Assembly (NCBI GenBank): GCA_024291935.2 | Contig: CM044316.1 | Location: 5,448,501 to 5,512,500, forward strand | Source of the DNA: Okapia johnstoni | Lineage: Eukaryota; Chordata; Mammalia; Artiodactyla; Giraffidae | DNA length: 64,000 nucleotides | Direction: 5' to 3' | Shown here: piece after piece, positions 54,160 to 62,114 of the stretch | Layout of the letters: every line of letters starts with the position of its first letter | Numbering within the stretch: the first letter of the stretch is position 1 | Notes under the pieces: generated by a model | The model's input: only the letters and a program-made list of their open reading frames with translations | Database searches by the model: none | What the model was told of the DNA's origin: nothing | Position numbers and translations under genes: made by a program

Positions 54160-54372
54160 ATCCCTAGTGGTTCAGATGGTAAAGAATCTGCCTGCAATGC
54201 AGGAAACCCAGGTTCCAACCCTGGGTCGGGCAGATCTCCTGGAGGAGGGCATGGCAACCCACTCCAGTATTCTTGCCTGGAGAATCCCATGGACAGAGGA
54301 GCCTGGTGGGCTACAGTCCATGGGGTCACAAAGAGTTGGACATGACAGGGCAACTAACACTTTTTTTTTCAC
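54160..54372 (+). mobile_element. Bov-tA SINE
   Basis: ATCCCTAGTGGTTCAGATGG, CAGGTTCCAACCCTGGGTC, AGTTGGACATGACAGGGC. Confidence 0.94.
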
Positions 54373-54404
54373 TTTCACAGACCCTCAGGTAGGGCTTTGG
54401 GGGT

Positions 54405-54632
54405 TGCAGTGCTAGCTCCATCATGGGGGGGTGGGGGAGGCGTGACTCTTCTCCTAGGGGACACCTGACATATATGGAGACATTTTTGGTTGTCACAACC
54501 AGGGGGAGAGGTGCTACTCGCAACTGGTGGGTGGAGGCTGGGGACACTGCTGAACACCGTGATGGGCAAGAAGGCCCCACCACAGACTATGATCCAGCCC
54601 CAGTCAGCACCAATGCCCAGGCTGAGAACAGA
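54405..54632 (+). mobile_element. MER20
   Basis: GACATTTTTGGTTGTCACAA, CGCAACTGGTGGGTGGAGGC, CCCAGGCTGAGAACAG. About 1.1 kb after another MER20 in the same orientation. Confidence 0.85.
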
Positions 54633-55011
54633 TGCTTTGAATAAATAAAAAAACAAAAGTTTGCACACTTTAGGGTCTCTCCAGGGCCTCAAAGGCATGT
54701 AAGATGCTCACATGATTCCAAGTCCATGTTCACCTGACTACACAAGATATAGAAGGAGGGAGCAAGAGAGGGAGTTAGAGAGAGCCGGCCTAGTGGGGTA
54801 ACCGCCTGAGCTGCTGGGGCCTAGAGTCACCTGTCCCTGTTCAAGTCACTCTTTCCACTTTCAGACACGTGTTCCTCAGCCTCCCCATCTTCATCCTCTC
54901 CTCTTCCTGCTAATCCAGGGGGTAGACTCCCTGGGGACCACCAGGAGGAAAGGGACCAGCTCCCTGAGGGTCTACGGGGCAGGCTACTATGCTCTTAACA
55001 TTGTGTGTCAC

Positions 55012-55128
55012 CTGTTTTTTGTGTGCATCATGTGGCATGCCGGATAATGGTTCCCCAACCAGGGACTGAACTCGTGCCCCTTGCACTGGAAGTGGGGGGT
55101 CGTCACCACTGGTTGACCAGGGAAGTCC
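55012..55128 (-). mobile_element. CHR-type SINE with 10-base TSD
   Basis: Antisense: TTCCCCAACCAGGGACTGAA, GGTTGACCAGGGAAGTCC. Flanked by TGTGTGTCAC at 55002-55011 and 55129-55138. Confidence 0.92.
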
Positions 55129-55139
55129 TGTGTGTCACT

Positions 55140-56160
55140 GTTCTGATAAACGGCATTTCCACATGACAGCCAAGGACTCTGGCCATCTTTCCAAGCAGTG
55201 GCCTTGGACCCTGGCACACTCGCCAGGAAATGAAAGACCGTGGGTGTACCCATGGGATCTGAGATGCAAAAATCTCCAAGTCTTCTCCGCTCGGCTCCCC
55301 AGGTTCTGTCTACCCTTGAATGGGATGGAGATGCTCTGAGAGATGAGTGGGAAGATCCTGGCAAAGCCCTCACGGTCCTGATGCTCATGCTGTTTTCACC
55401 CCATTTGCGAGGAAGCAGCAGCAGCAGTGGCCTTGGAGGGAGATGACCACGCCAGGGCTCCAAGTCTTCCTCTTCATCAGCCACTTCAGGCTAGGCCCAG
55501 GTTCCAAGTCCGCCCACTGCCAGGCACTTCACAGCCCTCACAAGGCTGGGAATCTGACTTTAGCGGGCATGACTGCTGGCCAGACACCTGTGCTCAGGCA
55601 GAGAGACCAGGGCTATTCCTATTGCTCAGCACACCTGAGATCGCCAAATCTGTTCCAGGCTTGTCGACATTTCTTGTGGAATGATTTTCAAGTCTTCCAG
55701 AAACTTCTTTTGTCTCATCACCTGTGGAAGCAGCTGGTCCCAAAGTCACTTTGTTCCATGAATGGAGTTGATTTTGGACTCCCCTTCTTGATTCTGGCAA
55801 AACTGAGGACAGGGACTCCCATATACCTCAATTATAAACCTTGGCTAGCCCCTGGGTGGGCAAACACTGTCTCCCAGGTCTGACTCTAAACACATCCCTA
55901 ATAAAGTCCCACAACATCCGCTCTCCCTGAGTTATGTTCTTGCCTCTCTATAGTCACTCCAAGTATAAGGACATGTGCAAGATCTGGAAAATTCCCTAAG
56001 AGGGCACTTCCACAGGTGACGTGGCCAACCTGCCCATCTCCCCTACAATGTTTATTTCAGTGAATGAGACAAAACCGAATGAACTTTTCTCTATCTGGAT
56101 GACTATCAAAAATTCCCTTATTAAATGAAATTTCCCTTATTAAGTTCATTTCATAAAAAA
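55140..56160. other. Non-repetitive intron 1 sequence
   Basis: Includes a 178-codon plus-strand open frame (55347-55883) with no recognisable domain; not called as a gene. Confidence 0.4.
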
Positions 56161-56164
56161 TGAA

Positions 56165-56815
56165 ACCTGTCTCCTACCCAGTGTCCTGAACTGTGTCCCC
56201 CACCAACCCTCTGCGGGCCCCCATAGGGTTTCCCTGGTGGCTCAGAGATAAAGAATCTGCCTGTAATGCAGGAGACTCGGGTTCGAATCCTGAGTTGGGA
56301 AGATCCGTGGAAGAGGAAATGGAAACCCACTCCAGTATTCTTGCTGGGAAAATCCCATGGAAAGAGGAGCCTGGATGGCTGCACTCCATATGGTCACAAA
56401 GAGTCAGACACCACTGAGCTTGCACCTGCCCCCCACAATTCATTATATCGAGTCCTACTGTTCCAAGGACCTCAGAATGTGACTATACTTGGAGAGAGGA
56501 CTTTTAAGGAGGTGATTCAGTTAAAATGAGGTTACTAGGATGGGCACTGATCCAAAGGGGCAACTGGACATGGACTCGCACAGAAGGAAGATTAGGTGAA
56601 GACTCAGAGAGAAGACGACGATCGACAAGCCGAGGAGAGAGGCCTGCTTGCATCCTTCACTCATGGCCCCTGGAAGGAACCAGCCTTGCTCACACCTTGA
56701 TCTGGATTTCTGGCCCCCAGATCCACAAGACAATATGCTTCTGTTGCTTAAGCTACCCGGCTTGTAGTACTTTGCTACGGTGGCCCCAGGAAACCCGCAC
56801 AGCCGGCAGTGACAG
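56165..56815 (+). mobile_element. MaLR (MLT1-type) LTR split by Bov-tA
   Basis: CCTGAACTGTGTCCCCCAC before the SINE; GACCTCAGAATGTGACTATA, TTAAAATGAGGTTACTAGG, CCGAGGAGAGAGGCCTG, TAGTACTTTGCTACGGTGGC after it. Confidence 0.85.
56226..56430 (+). mobile_element. Bov-tA SINE
   Basis: GGGTTTCCCTGGTGGCTCAG, GGGTTCGAATCCTGAGTTGG, GAGTCAGACACCACTGAGC. Nested in the LTR. Confidence 0.94.
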
Positions 56816-56854
56816 TCATGAAATGCTTGGAGCTGGCTTCCCTCTTACACACAC

Positions 56855-57915
56855 AACCTCAAGAAACAGGGCAGAGCTGGGATGTAAACGAATGAGTCAG
56901 ATCAGGACAGCTTATTCATTGCTCCGACTAAGCCACAGGCTGAACCCTTGAATCACTACTTTATTTATCATCAGGACTCAGGAGAGTCTCGACGAGGAAA
57001 TGAGTAGAACCCAAACTCATCGGCTGCATTTTTGAGACGTGCCTAATCTCTGGGGCCCTTTTGGGGCCAAAATGAAACAGGCAACGAGGTGAAGTGGGGG
57101 TCTCTGAGCTGCAGCCGGCAGCGGGCTGGCTTGTTGGGGGCCCCGGCCGCGCTCAGACAGAGCCCTTTGTTCTGTTTCTCCATCTCCGGGACGAGGGCAG
57201 AGAGAAGGGCCTGTCTTGCTCGGTGGGGAGGCCGAGCAGGGGCTGCCTGGCACAGCTGATTGGGGATGCTGGCTGCACAAAGGGCTGGTGGATGGGGGCT
57301 GGGGGGAGGGCAGCCTTCAGAAGGGGTCGAATGGCCCCAGAATGTGCCCTTTCTGCCCCCGGAGTTAAAGCAGCAGTGCCAAGGTCGGGGAACAAGCAGA
57401 GGAGGATGCATGAAGAGCAAAAGTTAGCCAGCCTGTGCTTGAGGATGGACCCATGTCTGGAGCCAGGAGGGCAAATGGGAGAAGATAACGTGGCTTCAAG
57501 AGCCACAGTGATCTGGGGCTGCCTCCAAAGTAGCTCTTTGAGAAGAGAATCGAATACCTCTAATCTCGGAAGAAAAGCAACCATTTGTTCTGAGACAAGG
57601 ACAGTGCCTGCAGAAATCCAGGTCAGTGGGAAGACAAAGAGAAAGACAATGGCATTTGCTATGCCAGCACATGACGAGTGCTCCAGCTCACCTCCTCTTC
57701 CTCCTCCGTGCAACATTCTCAGGGCACGTTCCCTAACTCCCCCTTGGTGCATTCCCAGTGGTGTCTCCGTTTTATCAGGACTCCAGATTAAGAACTGAGG
57801 GGACGGCAGAATTCAGTTGCTGTCCTCTTTTCCCCATGCCTGCTTTGGCAGCAATTTGCTAGGAGCCCAACAAACACCAAAGAGTCACTGAGGTGATGGT
57901 AGGCCTGGTGGCTGG
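56855..57915. other. Non-repetitive intron 1 sequence with a possible MIR edge
   Basis: GCAGAGCTGGGATGTAAACG near 56871-56890 suggests a MIR remnant. Open frames of 199 and 234 codons (57153-57752 minus, 57094-57798 plus) face each other over the same bases, typical of chance openness. Confidence 0.45.
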
Positions 57916-57924
57916 AACTAGCTT

Positions 57925-58135
57925 TTACTAGACAGTTCCTGTCCCTGGGGGACACACAAACCATGTCTGGAAACACTTCAGGTTGTCACGACTTGAGATG
58001 GGTATGTACTACTGGCATCTTCGTGTGTGCAGGCTAGGGCTGTGCTCCACATCATATAAGGCACAGGGTGGCCCCTACAGCAAAGAATGACCTGTCCCCA
58101 GATGTCAATGGTGTTGCAGTCGAGACACTGTTCCA
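57925..58135 (+). mobile_element. MER20
   Basis: CTGTCCCTGGGGGACACAC, CATGTCTGGAAACACTTCAG, CAAAGAATGACCTGTCCCCA, GATGTCAATGGTGTTGCAG. Confidence 0.82.
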
Positions 58136-58194
58136 ATAATTTGGTCTTTAGCAAACTGAGCTTTCTAATGATCCTTCATGCTTCTGGAAAGCAC

Positions 58195-58335
58195 AGGGAG
58201 CTATTTCTGAAGTCATCACCTTCCTGAGCCTCAGTTTCTATATCTAGTAAATGGGAACCACAGTCTCCCTGCTGATGCCTGGCAGAGTAAGAGAGTTGGG
58301 TATGAAAGTGTCTATCACAGAAGATGTTCAATGAA
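58195..58335 (-). mobile_element. MIR SINE
   Basis: CTTCCTGAGCCTCAGTTTCT, ATATCTAGTAAATGGGAAC, ACAGAAGATGTTCAATGAA: antisense MIR. Confidence 0.6.
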
Positions 58336-59293
58336 GAGCCACACAGGGATGTACTTATGTGGTTCCCTCTTCCGGCTTGGTTCAACACCTCCGTATCCTT
58401 CAAGGCTTGGCTTGCAGCCAGCCACATCTTCTGAGGAAACCTGCTGGAATCCCCCATGCCCTGAAGCTTGAGCTGGTCATTCCTGATTCTGTCCCCACAA
58501 CTTCTTGTGTCATCTCTGCTACTGAACTGACCAGTTACTGTGAACTCCATCATGCCTGTGGGGGAGGGTGGCCCACTAGAATGTCCTTCCATCAGGGCAC
58601 GAGGGCTCATCCCTGTCCCTGGCACTCAGTCCACAGCATCTGACACAGTCAGCCCTTGCTTTATGGAACTCTGGACCCACCCAAGACACATAACTTCAGG
58701 AAGATAAGGAATGGAAGCAGTACATTAACAAGCCCCCCTCCCCTGGGGATAGAAAACGGATCCTACAGTGAACTAGAAAAGGGACATTCCCAAGTCCCCA
58801 ACCTGCTTCTCTGAGTCACAGGCCTGGACTCAACAGAGGGTCTCACCCAAGATTTTCAGCCAGAAGGATGCAGCTGAAACCCTGGGAACAGGTATGACGT
58901 GTGAAAGCACATTTGGCACTGTAACTGTCTACATGGAAGATAAGGGAGCGGTACAATAATCATTGTGAGATATAAACTGTAGGATGGAAAAGAGGGATTA
59001 CTGCAGTGGGGATTCATCTGTCAGGGGCTGCATAAAATTAGAGGAGGCTGAGTGCTGGAGAGCCAAGGTTTGGGTTTCAAAATTGAGAAACACTGACTAG
59101 GCCAATCCATTCATTTTGCAGGTGGAGAAAGACAAAGAGATTTGATTGGCGGTTAGGACCCCCAACACAGGACCCATCATGAGAGTTTGCCTGGCCACAT
59201 TCCTGGTACAGGAAGGAGACGAGAAGACCAGAAGATTCTGGTCCAGTTCATGAAGGGAGAAGGTGAGGGCAGGGAGGACGGGGGGGATGGGAC

Positions 59294-59311
59294 GGGGGGG
59301 GGGGGGGGGGG
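59294..59311 (+). repeat. Run of 18 guanines
   Basis: Uninterrupted G-run after a GGGGGG block at 59281-59286 (59285 is also part of a GGGA context) and before GGTGG. Plausible G-quadruplex. Length may be uncertain in assemblies. Confidence 0.85.
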
Positions 59312-59619
59312 CGGTGGCAGAGTCCCAGCCAGGGCAAGTCCAAACTCAAAACCCTGCAGGAGGCATGACTGTGAGCTCTAATCATGTGTTCTGGGGAAGC
59401 AAGGCTGACAATCTCGCTTACAGAGGTTCTCTAAGGGCCAGAACATTTTGGAAGTGAACGGGGTGGTTATCTTTCTGTGGCCTTCTTCACATTCAAGCTA
59501 TCCAGACTCCTGTCCTGAACATGCTATAAATCCAGGCTCTCTAGCCCTTCTAGCAGATTCCAGACAAGGATCCCGAGGGTTGGGAAAGAAATTAATGCTG
59601 ATCAAAACCATTTAGTGCA

Positions 59620-59766
59620 GGGACTTCCCTGGTGGTCCAGTGCTTGGGACTCCATGCTTCCGATGCAGGGGACCTGGGTTCAATCTCTGGTTGGGGAACT
59701 AAGATGCCACATGCTGTGTGATGCAGTCAGATTAAAAAAAAAAGTTAAAAACAAACAAACAAACTG
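59620..59766 (+). mobile_element. CHR-type SINE with 9-base TSD
   Basis: GGGACTTCCCTGGTGGTCCA, GGGTTCAATCTCTGGTTG, GTGTGATGCAGTCAGATT, then A-rich tail with AAAC units. Flanked by TTTAGTGCA at 59611-59619 and 59767-59775. Confidence 0.94.
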
Positions 59767-59779
59767 TTTAGTGCAAGGC

Positions 59780-60390
59780 CCTTGCCAGAGCCAGGCCCAT
59801 CAGACAACTTTTCCTGCTGGCCACGTCACCTTTCACGCTCCCGGATGCCTTGAGAGTCTGGGGACTCCAACACCAGGACATACCTCAGGAAGGTAGGAGC
59901 TGGTACCCTTCAACTGTAAGGCACAATGTCCCCCAGCCCCTCCCACCTCAGAGGTGTGGGAGAGGCTTTCCCTTAATGATAGCTGGTCTACAGAGTGCCA
60001 CCAGAGGCTGTGCCTGTCCTGGGTTGAGCTCTCGGCCGCTGGGGAACAGATTTCCTGTATGTCATTTTACCCATTTAAGTCCAAGGATGCAACTGGGAGG
60101 AGGCGGTGAGAGCCTAGCACATGTGGGTGTGTGCACACCCACCCCCTCGCCTCTGAAACCCAGTTCCGGCCCCAAAGCGGGGGCCCAAGAGCTCCTTCCT
60201 TTGCTCCCTAGAATCCCCAGGCTCCAGCCAGTCAGTCTTAGAAGGAGCGTGCTGGGTTTTCAAGTTCTGAATATCGCTCAGAAGGCGCTGGAACCAGTCT
60301 GGGTCACCCAGCAGTTGGCGGGTGATGTCAGTAATAGGCTCAAACAAGAGGGGGAGATGCGTCCCCTCCCTAAATCTCCATGGGGTGCAC
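59780..60390. other. Non-repetitive intron 1 sequence
   Basis: No repeat or gene recognised; a 239-codon plus-strand open frame (59850-60569) has no known domain. Confidence 0.45.
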
Positions 60391-60394
60391 GCCA

Positions 60395-61060
60395 ACATCT
60401 GAACGGGACCACTCTAGTCCTGTCCTCCCCTCCTCCCCTGCCTCTCCCTGGACCAGACCTCAGTTTCGCCATGGGTTCTACCCCTTTTCTGCCTCCTCTC
60501 CCATCCCCCATTTCCCCTCGTACCGGCGGGCACCGCACCAGTGGGTCCAGAGCCCCTCCCATTTATTGAGCATCCAGTGAGTCGCAGGCGCTGCCCTCCC
60601 TCAGGCACCATCCGTCTACCTCTTCACCGTAAGCAAACGCCCCCAGACCGTCCTACACCTCTTCCTCCCAACGCACCCCGGCTGTTTCCCCACCGGCCTC
60701 GCTCCTCTCAACCCCCAGCCTGGGCCTCTCAACCCCGCCTCCTTGCCGTTCTCCCTCCCAGCCCCGTTTCCTGCGACCCTCCAACTACCACTTAAGCCAC
60801 GTCCTCTTCAGAGAAGCTCCTCAAAGCCACAAGATCTGCCTTCACACCCGCCCAAAAACTCCCTCACCAGGCCTATCACATCAACTTTCTCCTTTACCGT
60901 CCTGTTCCCACTCCGCCTCCTGCAAACTCGCCAAGACCCTCACGCTCGTTCCCGCCCCCTCGACCCCTGCCTTCGCGAGACCCCCTCCCCACTACCCCTT
61001 AGTCCCCGTCTTTCTCTGCAAAGCAGCCCGCCGGTGCGAGCTTCGAGATAAAACATTCAA
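60395..61060. other. Strand-skewed C/T-rich segment next to the promoter
   Basis: The plus strand is dominated by C and T and the minus strand, the sense strand of MYO9B, by G and A. It begins just downstream of MYO9B exon 1. The skew explains long plus-strand open frames rich in Pro and Ser. R-loop potential is discussed under findings. Confidence 0.75.
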
Positions 61061-61198
61061 CCCGCGGCCGCCAGGCACTCACCTGGGCCTCGGCCGCCGC
61101 GCGCCGCCGGTCCCCGGCCAGGTCCCCGCCCGGCCGCCAGCCCGCTGCTCGTCTGGCCGCTCCGCCCCGCCGCGCCCGCCGCTCCCCCGCGCGCCTCC

Positions 61199-61208
61199 GG
61201 CTTCCGGG
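61199..61208 (-). promoter_or_regulatory. ETS/GABP-type site
   Basis: CTTCCGG on the plus strand, CCGGAAG on the minus strand, the core bound by GABP and other ETS factors. It is common in TATA-less bidirectional promoters. It lies in the middle of the island, so it could serve both directions. Motif match only. Confidence 0.5.
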
Positions 61209-61244
61209 TTCCGGAGGGGCGGGCTGGGGGGGGCGTGACGCAAA

Positions 61245-61259
61245 GCGCCAGGGGGCGGA
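61245..61259 (+). promoter_or_regulatory. CTCF-like core motif
   Basis: GCGCCAGGGGGCGGA closely resembles the CTCF core (CCACCAGGGGGCGCT-like), including the invariant AGGGGGC. It sits between the two transcription start zones. No binding evidence can be read from sequence; a GC-box protein could also use it. Confidence 0.4.
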
Positions 61260-61503
61260 GGACCACGAATCTCCGCCCCCCTCGCTTCCGACTTCTTCTT
61301 GCCCGTGCCCCCGCCCCCTGCCGCGGGTTGGACGAAACCAAGTGTGAGGGGAGGCCAAAGAGACGCGCGCGCAGGAGGCGACCGCTCTACTCACGGTCAC
61401 CCCTCTTGAGGCGTCGCGATATGGCATGGTCCGGGAGAGGGCGGTGGGTTGACTTGAAAAGGGGCGGGGGGATTCAACTTGAGAGGCTAGCCTTTGAGTT
61501 GAA

Positions 61504-61520
61504 GGCGGGAAAATGGCGGA
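61504..61520 (+). promoter_or_regulatory. HAUS8: E2F site abutting a YY1-like motif over the HAUS8 start codon
   Basis: GGCGGGAAA at 61504-61512 is a canonical E2F/DP core (TTTCCCGCC on the other strand). It overlaps AAAATGGCGGA at 61510-61520, which matches the YY1 AANATGGCGG motif often found just downstream of start sites. HAUS8 acts in mitosis, so E2F control would make sense, but this is inference. Confidence 0.55.
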
Positions 61521-61541
61521 CACCTCGGGGCGGGGCGCTGG
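61513..61541 (+). CDS. HAUS8: HAUS8 exon 1, coding part
   Basis: ATG at 61513 in a good Kozak context (A at -3, G at +4) encodes MADTSGRGA and GG of a split Gly codon, then the donor GG|GTAAGT. The sequence matches the remembered human start MADSSGRGAGKP. HAUS8 (Hice1) is the microtubule-binding subunit of the eight-part augmin complex, which brings gamma-tubulin to spindle microtubules for branched nucleation. Its basic N-terminus is the microtubule-binding part. Only 29 coding bases lie in this exon. Confidence 0.92.
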
Positions 61542-61575
61542 GTAAGTTGTGGCGCTACAAAAATGCTCGATCTTG

Positions 61576-61690
61576 GGCCTTCCCTGGTGGTCCAGCAGTT
61601 AAAACTCCACACTTGCGTCGCAGGGGTTTGGGTCAATCCCTGATGGGGGAACTAAGGTCCACATGCCACATGGCACAGCCAACGAAAAAA
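61576..61690 (+). mobile_element. CHR-type SINE in HAUS8 intron 1
   Basis: Starts CCTTCCCTGGTGGTCCAG and ends at an A-rich tail after the ACTAAGGTCC... segment, the usual tRNA-derived SINE body. It makes up about a third of the 360-base intron and lies only about 35 bases past the exon 1 donor. Confidence 0.85.
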
Positions 61691-61901
61691 AGCTTGCTCT
61701 TCTCGGGTGTTTTCCCCGGGTGACAAGGCTGGGACTCAGTATCCCTCGTCCCGTGGAGGTGGCCCTGCCTTGCAGAGATGGGCAAGGGGGGTGGGTGCTG
61801 GGACAAGGCTGTCCCAAGGAAGCCCAGCCTCCTGGGTGGCTTCCCAGAGCTTTTTATCCACCTGCATTAACAAGATGCCCCCACCCCCATCTCTCTTTTA
61901 G

Positions 61902-61963
61902 GAAGCCTCCTGCAGTGGGCCCCAGTACTGCTAGGGGTGCTAGGAGCAAAGGAAGAACACAAG
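61902..61963 (+). CDS. HAUS8: HAUS8 exon 2
   Basis: 62 bases after the acceptor CTCTCTTTTAG|G complete Gly-10 and encode KPPAVGPSTARGARSKGRTQ. It ends with G of a split codon at CAAG|GTGAGT. This gives 30 codons plus one base with exon 1. The segment is rich in Lys, Arg, Gly and Ser, as expected for the disordered microtubule-binding tail. It is more divergent from human than MYO9B but in the same register (GKPATGPT...). Exon 3 is not seen before position 64000, so intron 2 exceeds 2.0 kb. Confidence 0.9.
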
Positions 61964-62024
61964 GTGAGTAACATTGGAGAATCTATCTTTTGAAATGGAA
62001 TCCACTGAAATTAAGTGATTTTTT

Positions 62025-62112
62025 TACTTCTGTGGAACTTCCAATGCAGTGGGCACTGATCAGGGAACTAAGATCCTTCATGTTGTTGGCTCGGCCAAAA
62101 AAAAAAAAACAG
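62025..62112 (+). mobile_element. CHR-type SINE, 3' part
   Basis: GATCAGGGAACTAAGATCC, TTGTTGGCTCGGCCAAAAAA. The 5' part is degraded. Confidence 0.75.
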
Positions 62113-62114
62113 TG

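Larger units (their letters stand above)
61083..61300 (-). other. MYO9B: MYO9B exon 1 (5' UTR) and transcription start zone, inferred
   Basis: A strong donor GCCCAG|GTGAGTGCC on the minus strand ends an exon at 61083 within the CpG island. No conserved reading frame is seen upstream of it, fitting a non-coding first exon spliced over 18.9 kb to exon 2. The 5' edge at about 61300 is a guess. The donor is well supported; linkage to MYO9B follows from position and orientation. Confidence 0.65.
61060..61545. promoter_or_regulatory. CpG-island bidirectional promoter of MYO9B and HAUS8
   Basis: A dense run of CG dinucleotides with no TATA box near either start, flanked by the MYO9B exon 1 donor (61083, minus) and the HAUS8 start codon (61513, plus). 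Several GC boxes are visible: GCCCCGCC-like near 61161-61170, GGGGCGGG at 61216-61223, and GGGGCGGG at 61461-61468. There is a CTTCCGG (ETS/GABP type) at 61201-61207 and a GGCGGGAAA (E2F type) at 61504-61512. Head-to-head HAUS8 and MYO9B is also the human arrangement as I remember it. Exact start sites are not determined by sequence. Confidence 0.85.

Noticed and set aside
57094..57798. 234-codon plus frame and 199-codon minus frame over the same bases
   Set aside because: Mutually exclusive open frames in GC-rich intron, no homology recognised.
59850..60569. 239-codon plus-strand open frame
   Set aside because: Runs into the strand-skewed C/T-rich segment; no domain or splice support.
61057..61523. 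Minus-strand open frames of 94 and 174 codons in the CpG island
   Set aside because: Promoter and leader sequence; Arg/Ala/Gly-rich composition from CpG density, and no match to MYO9B protein, which starts in exon 2.
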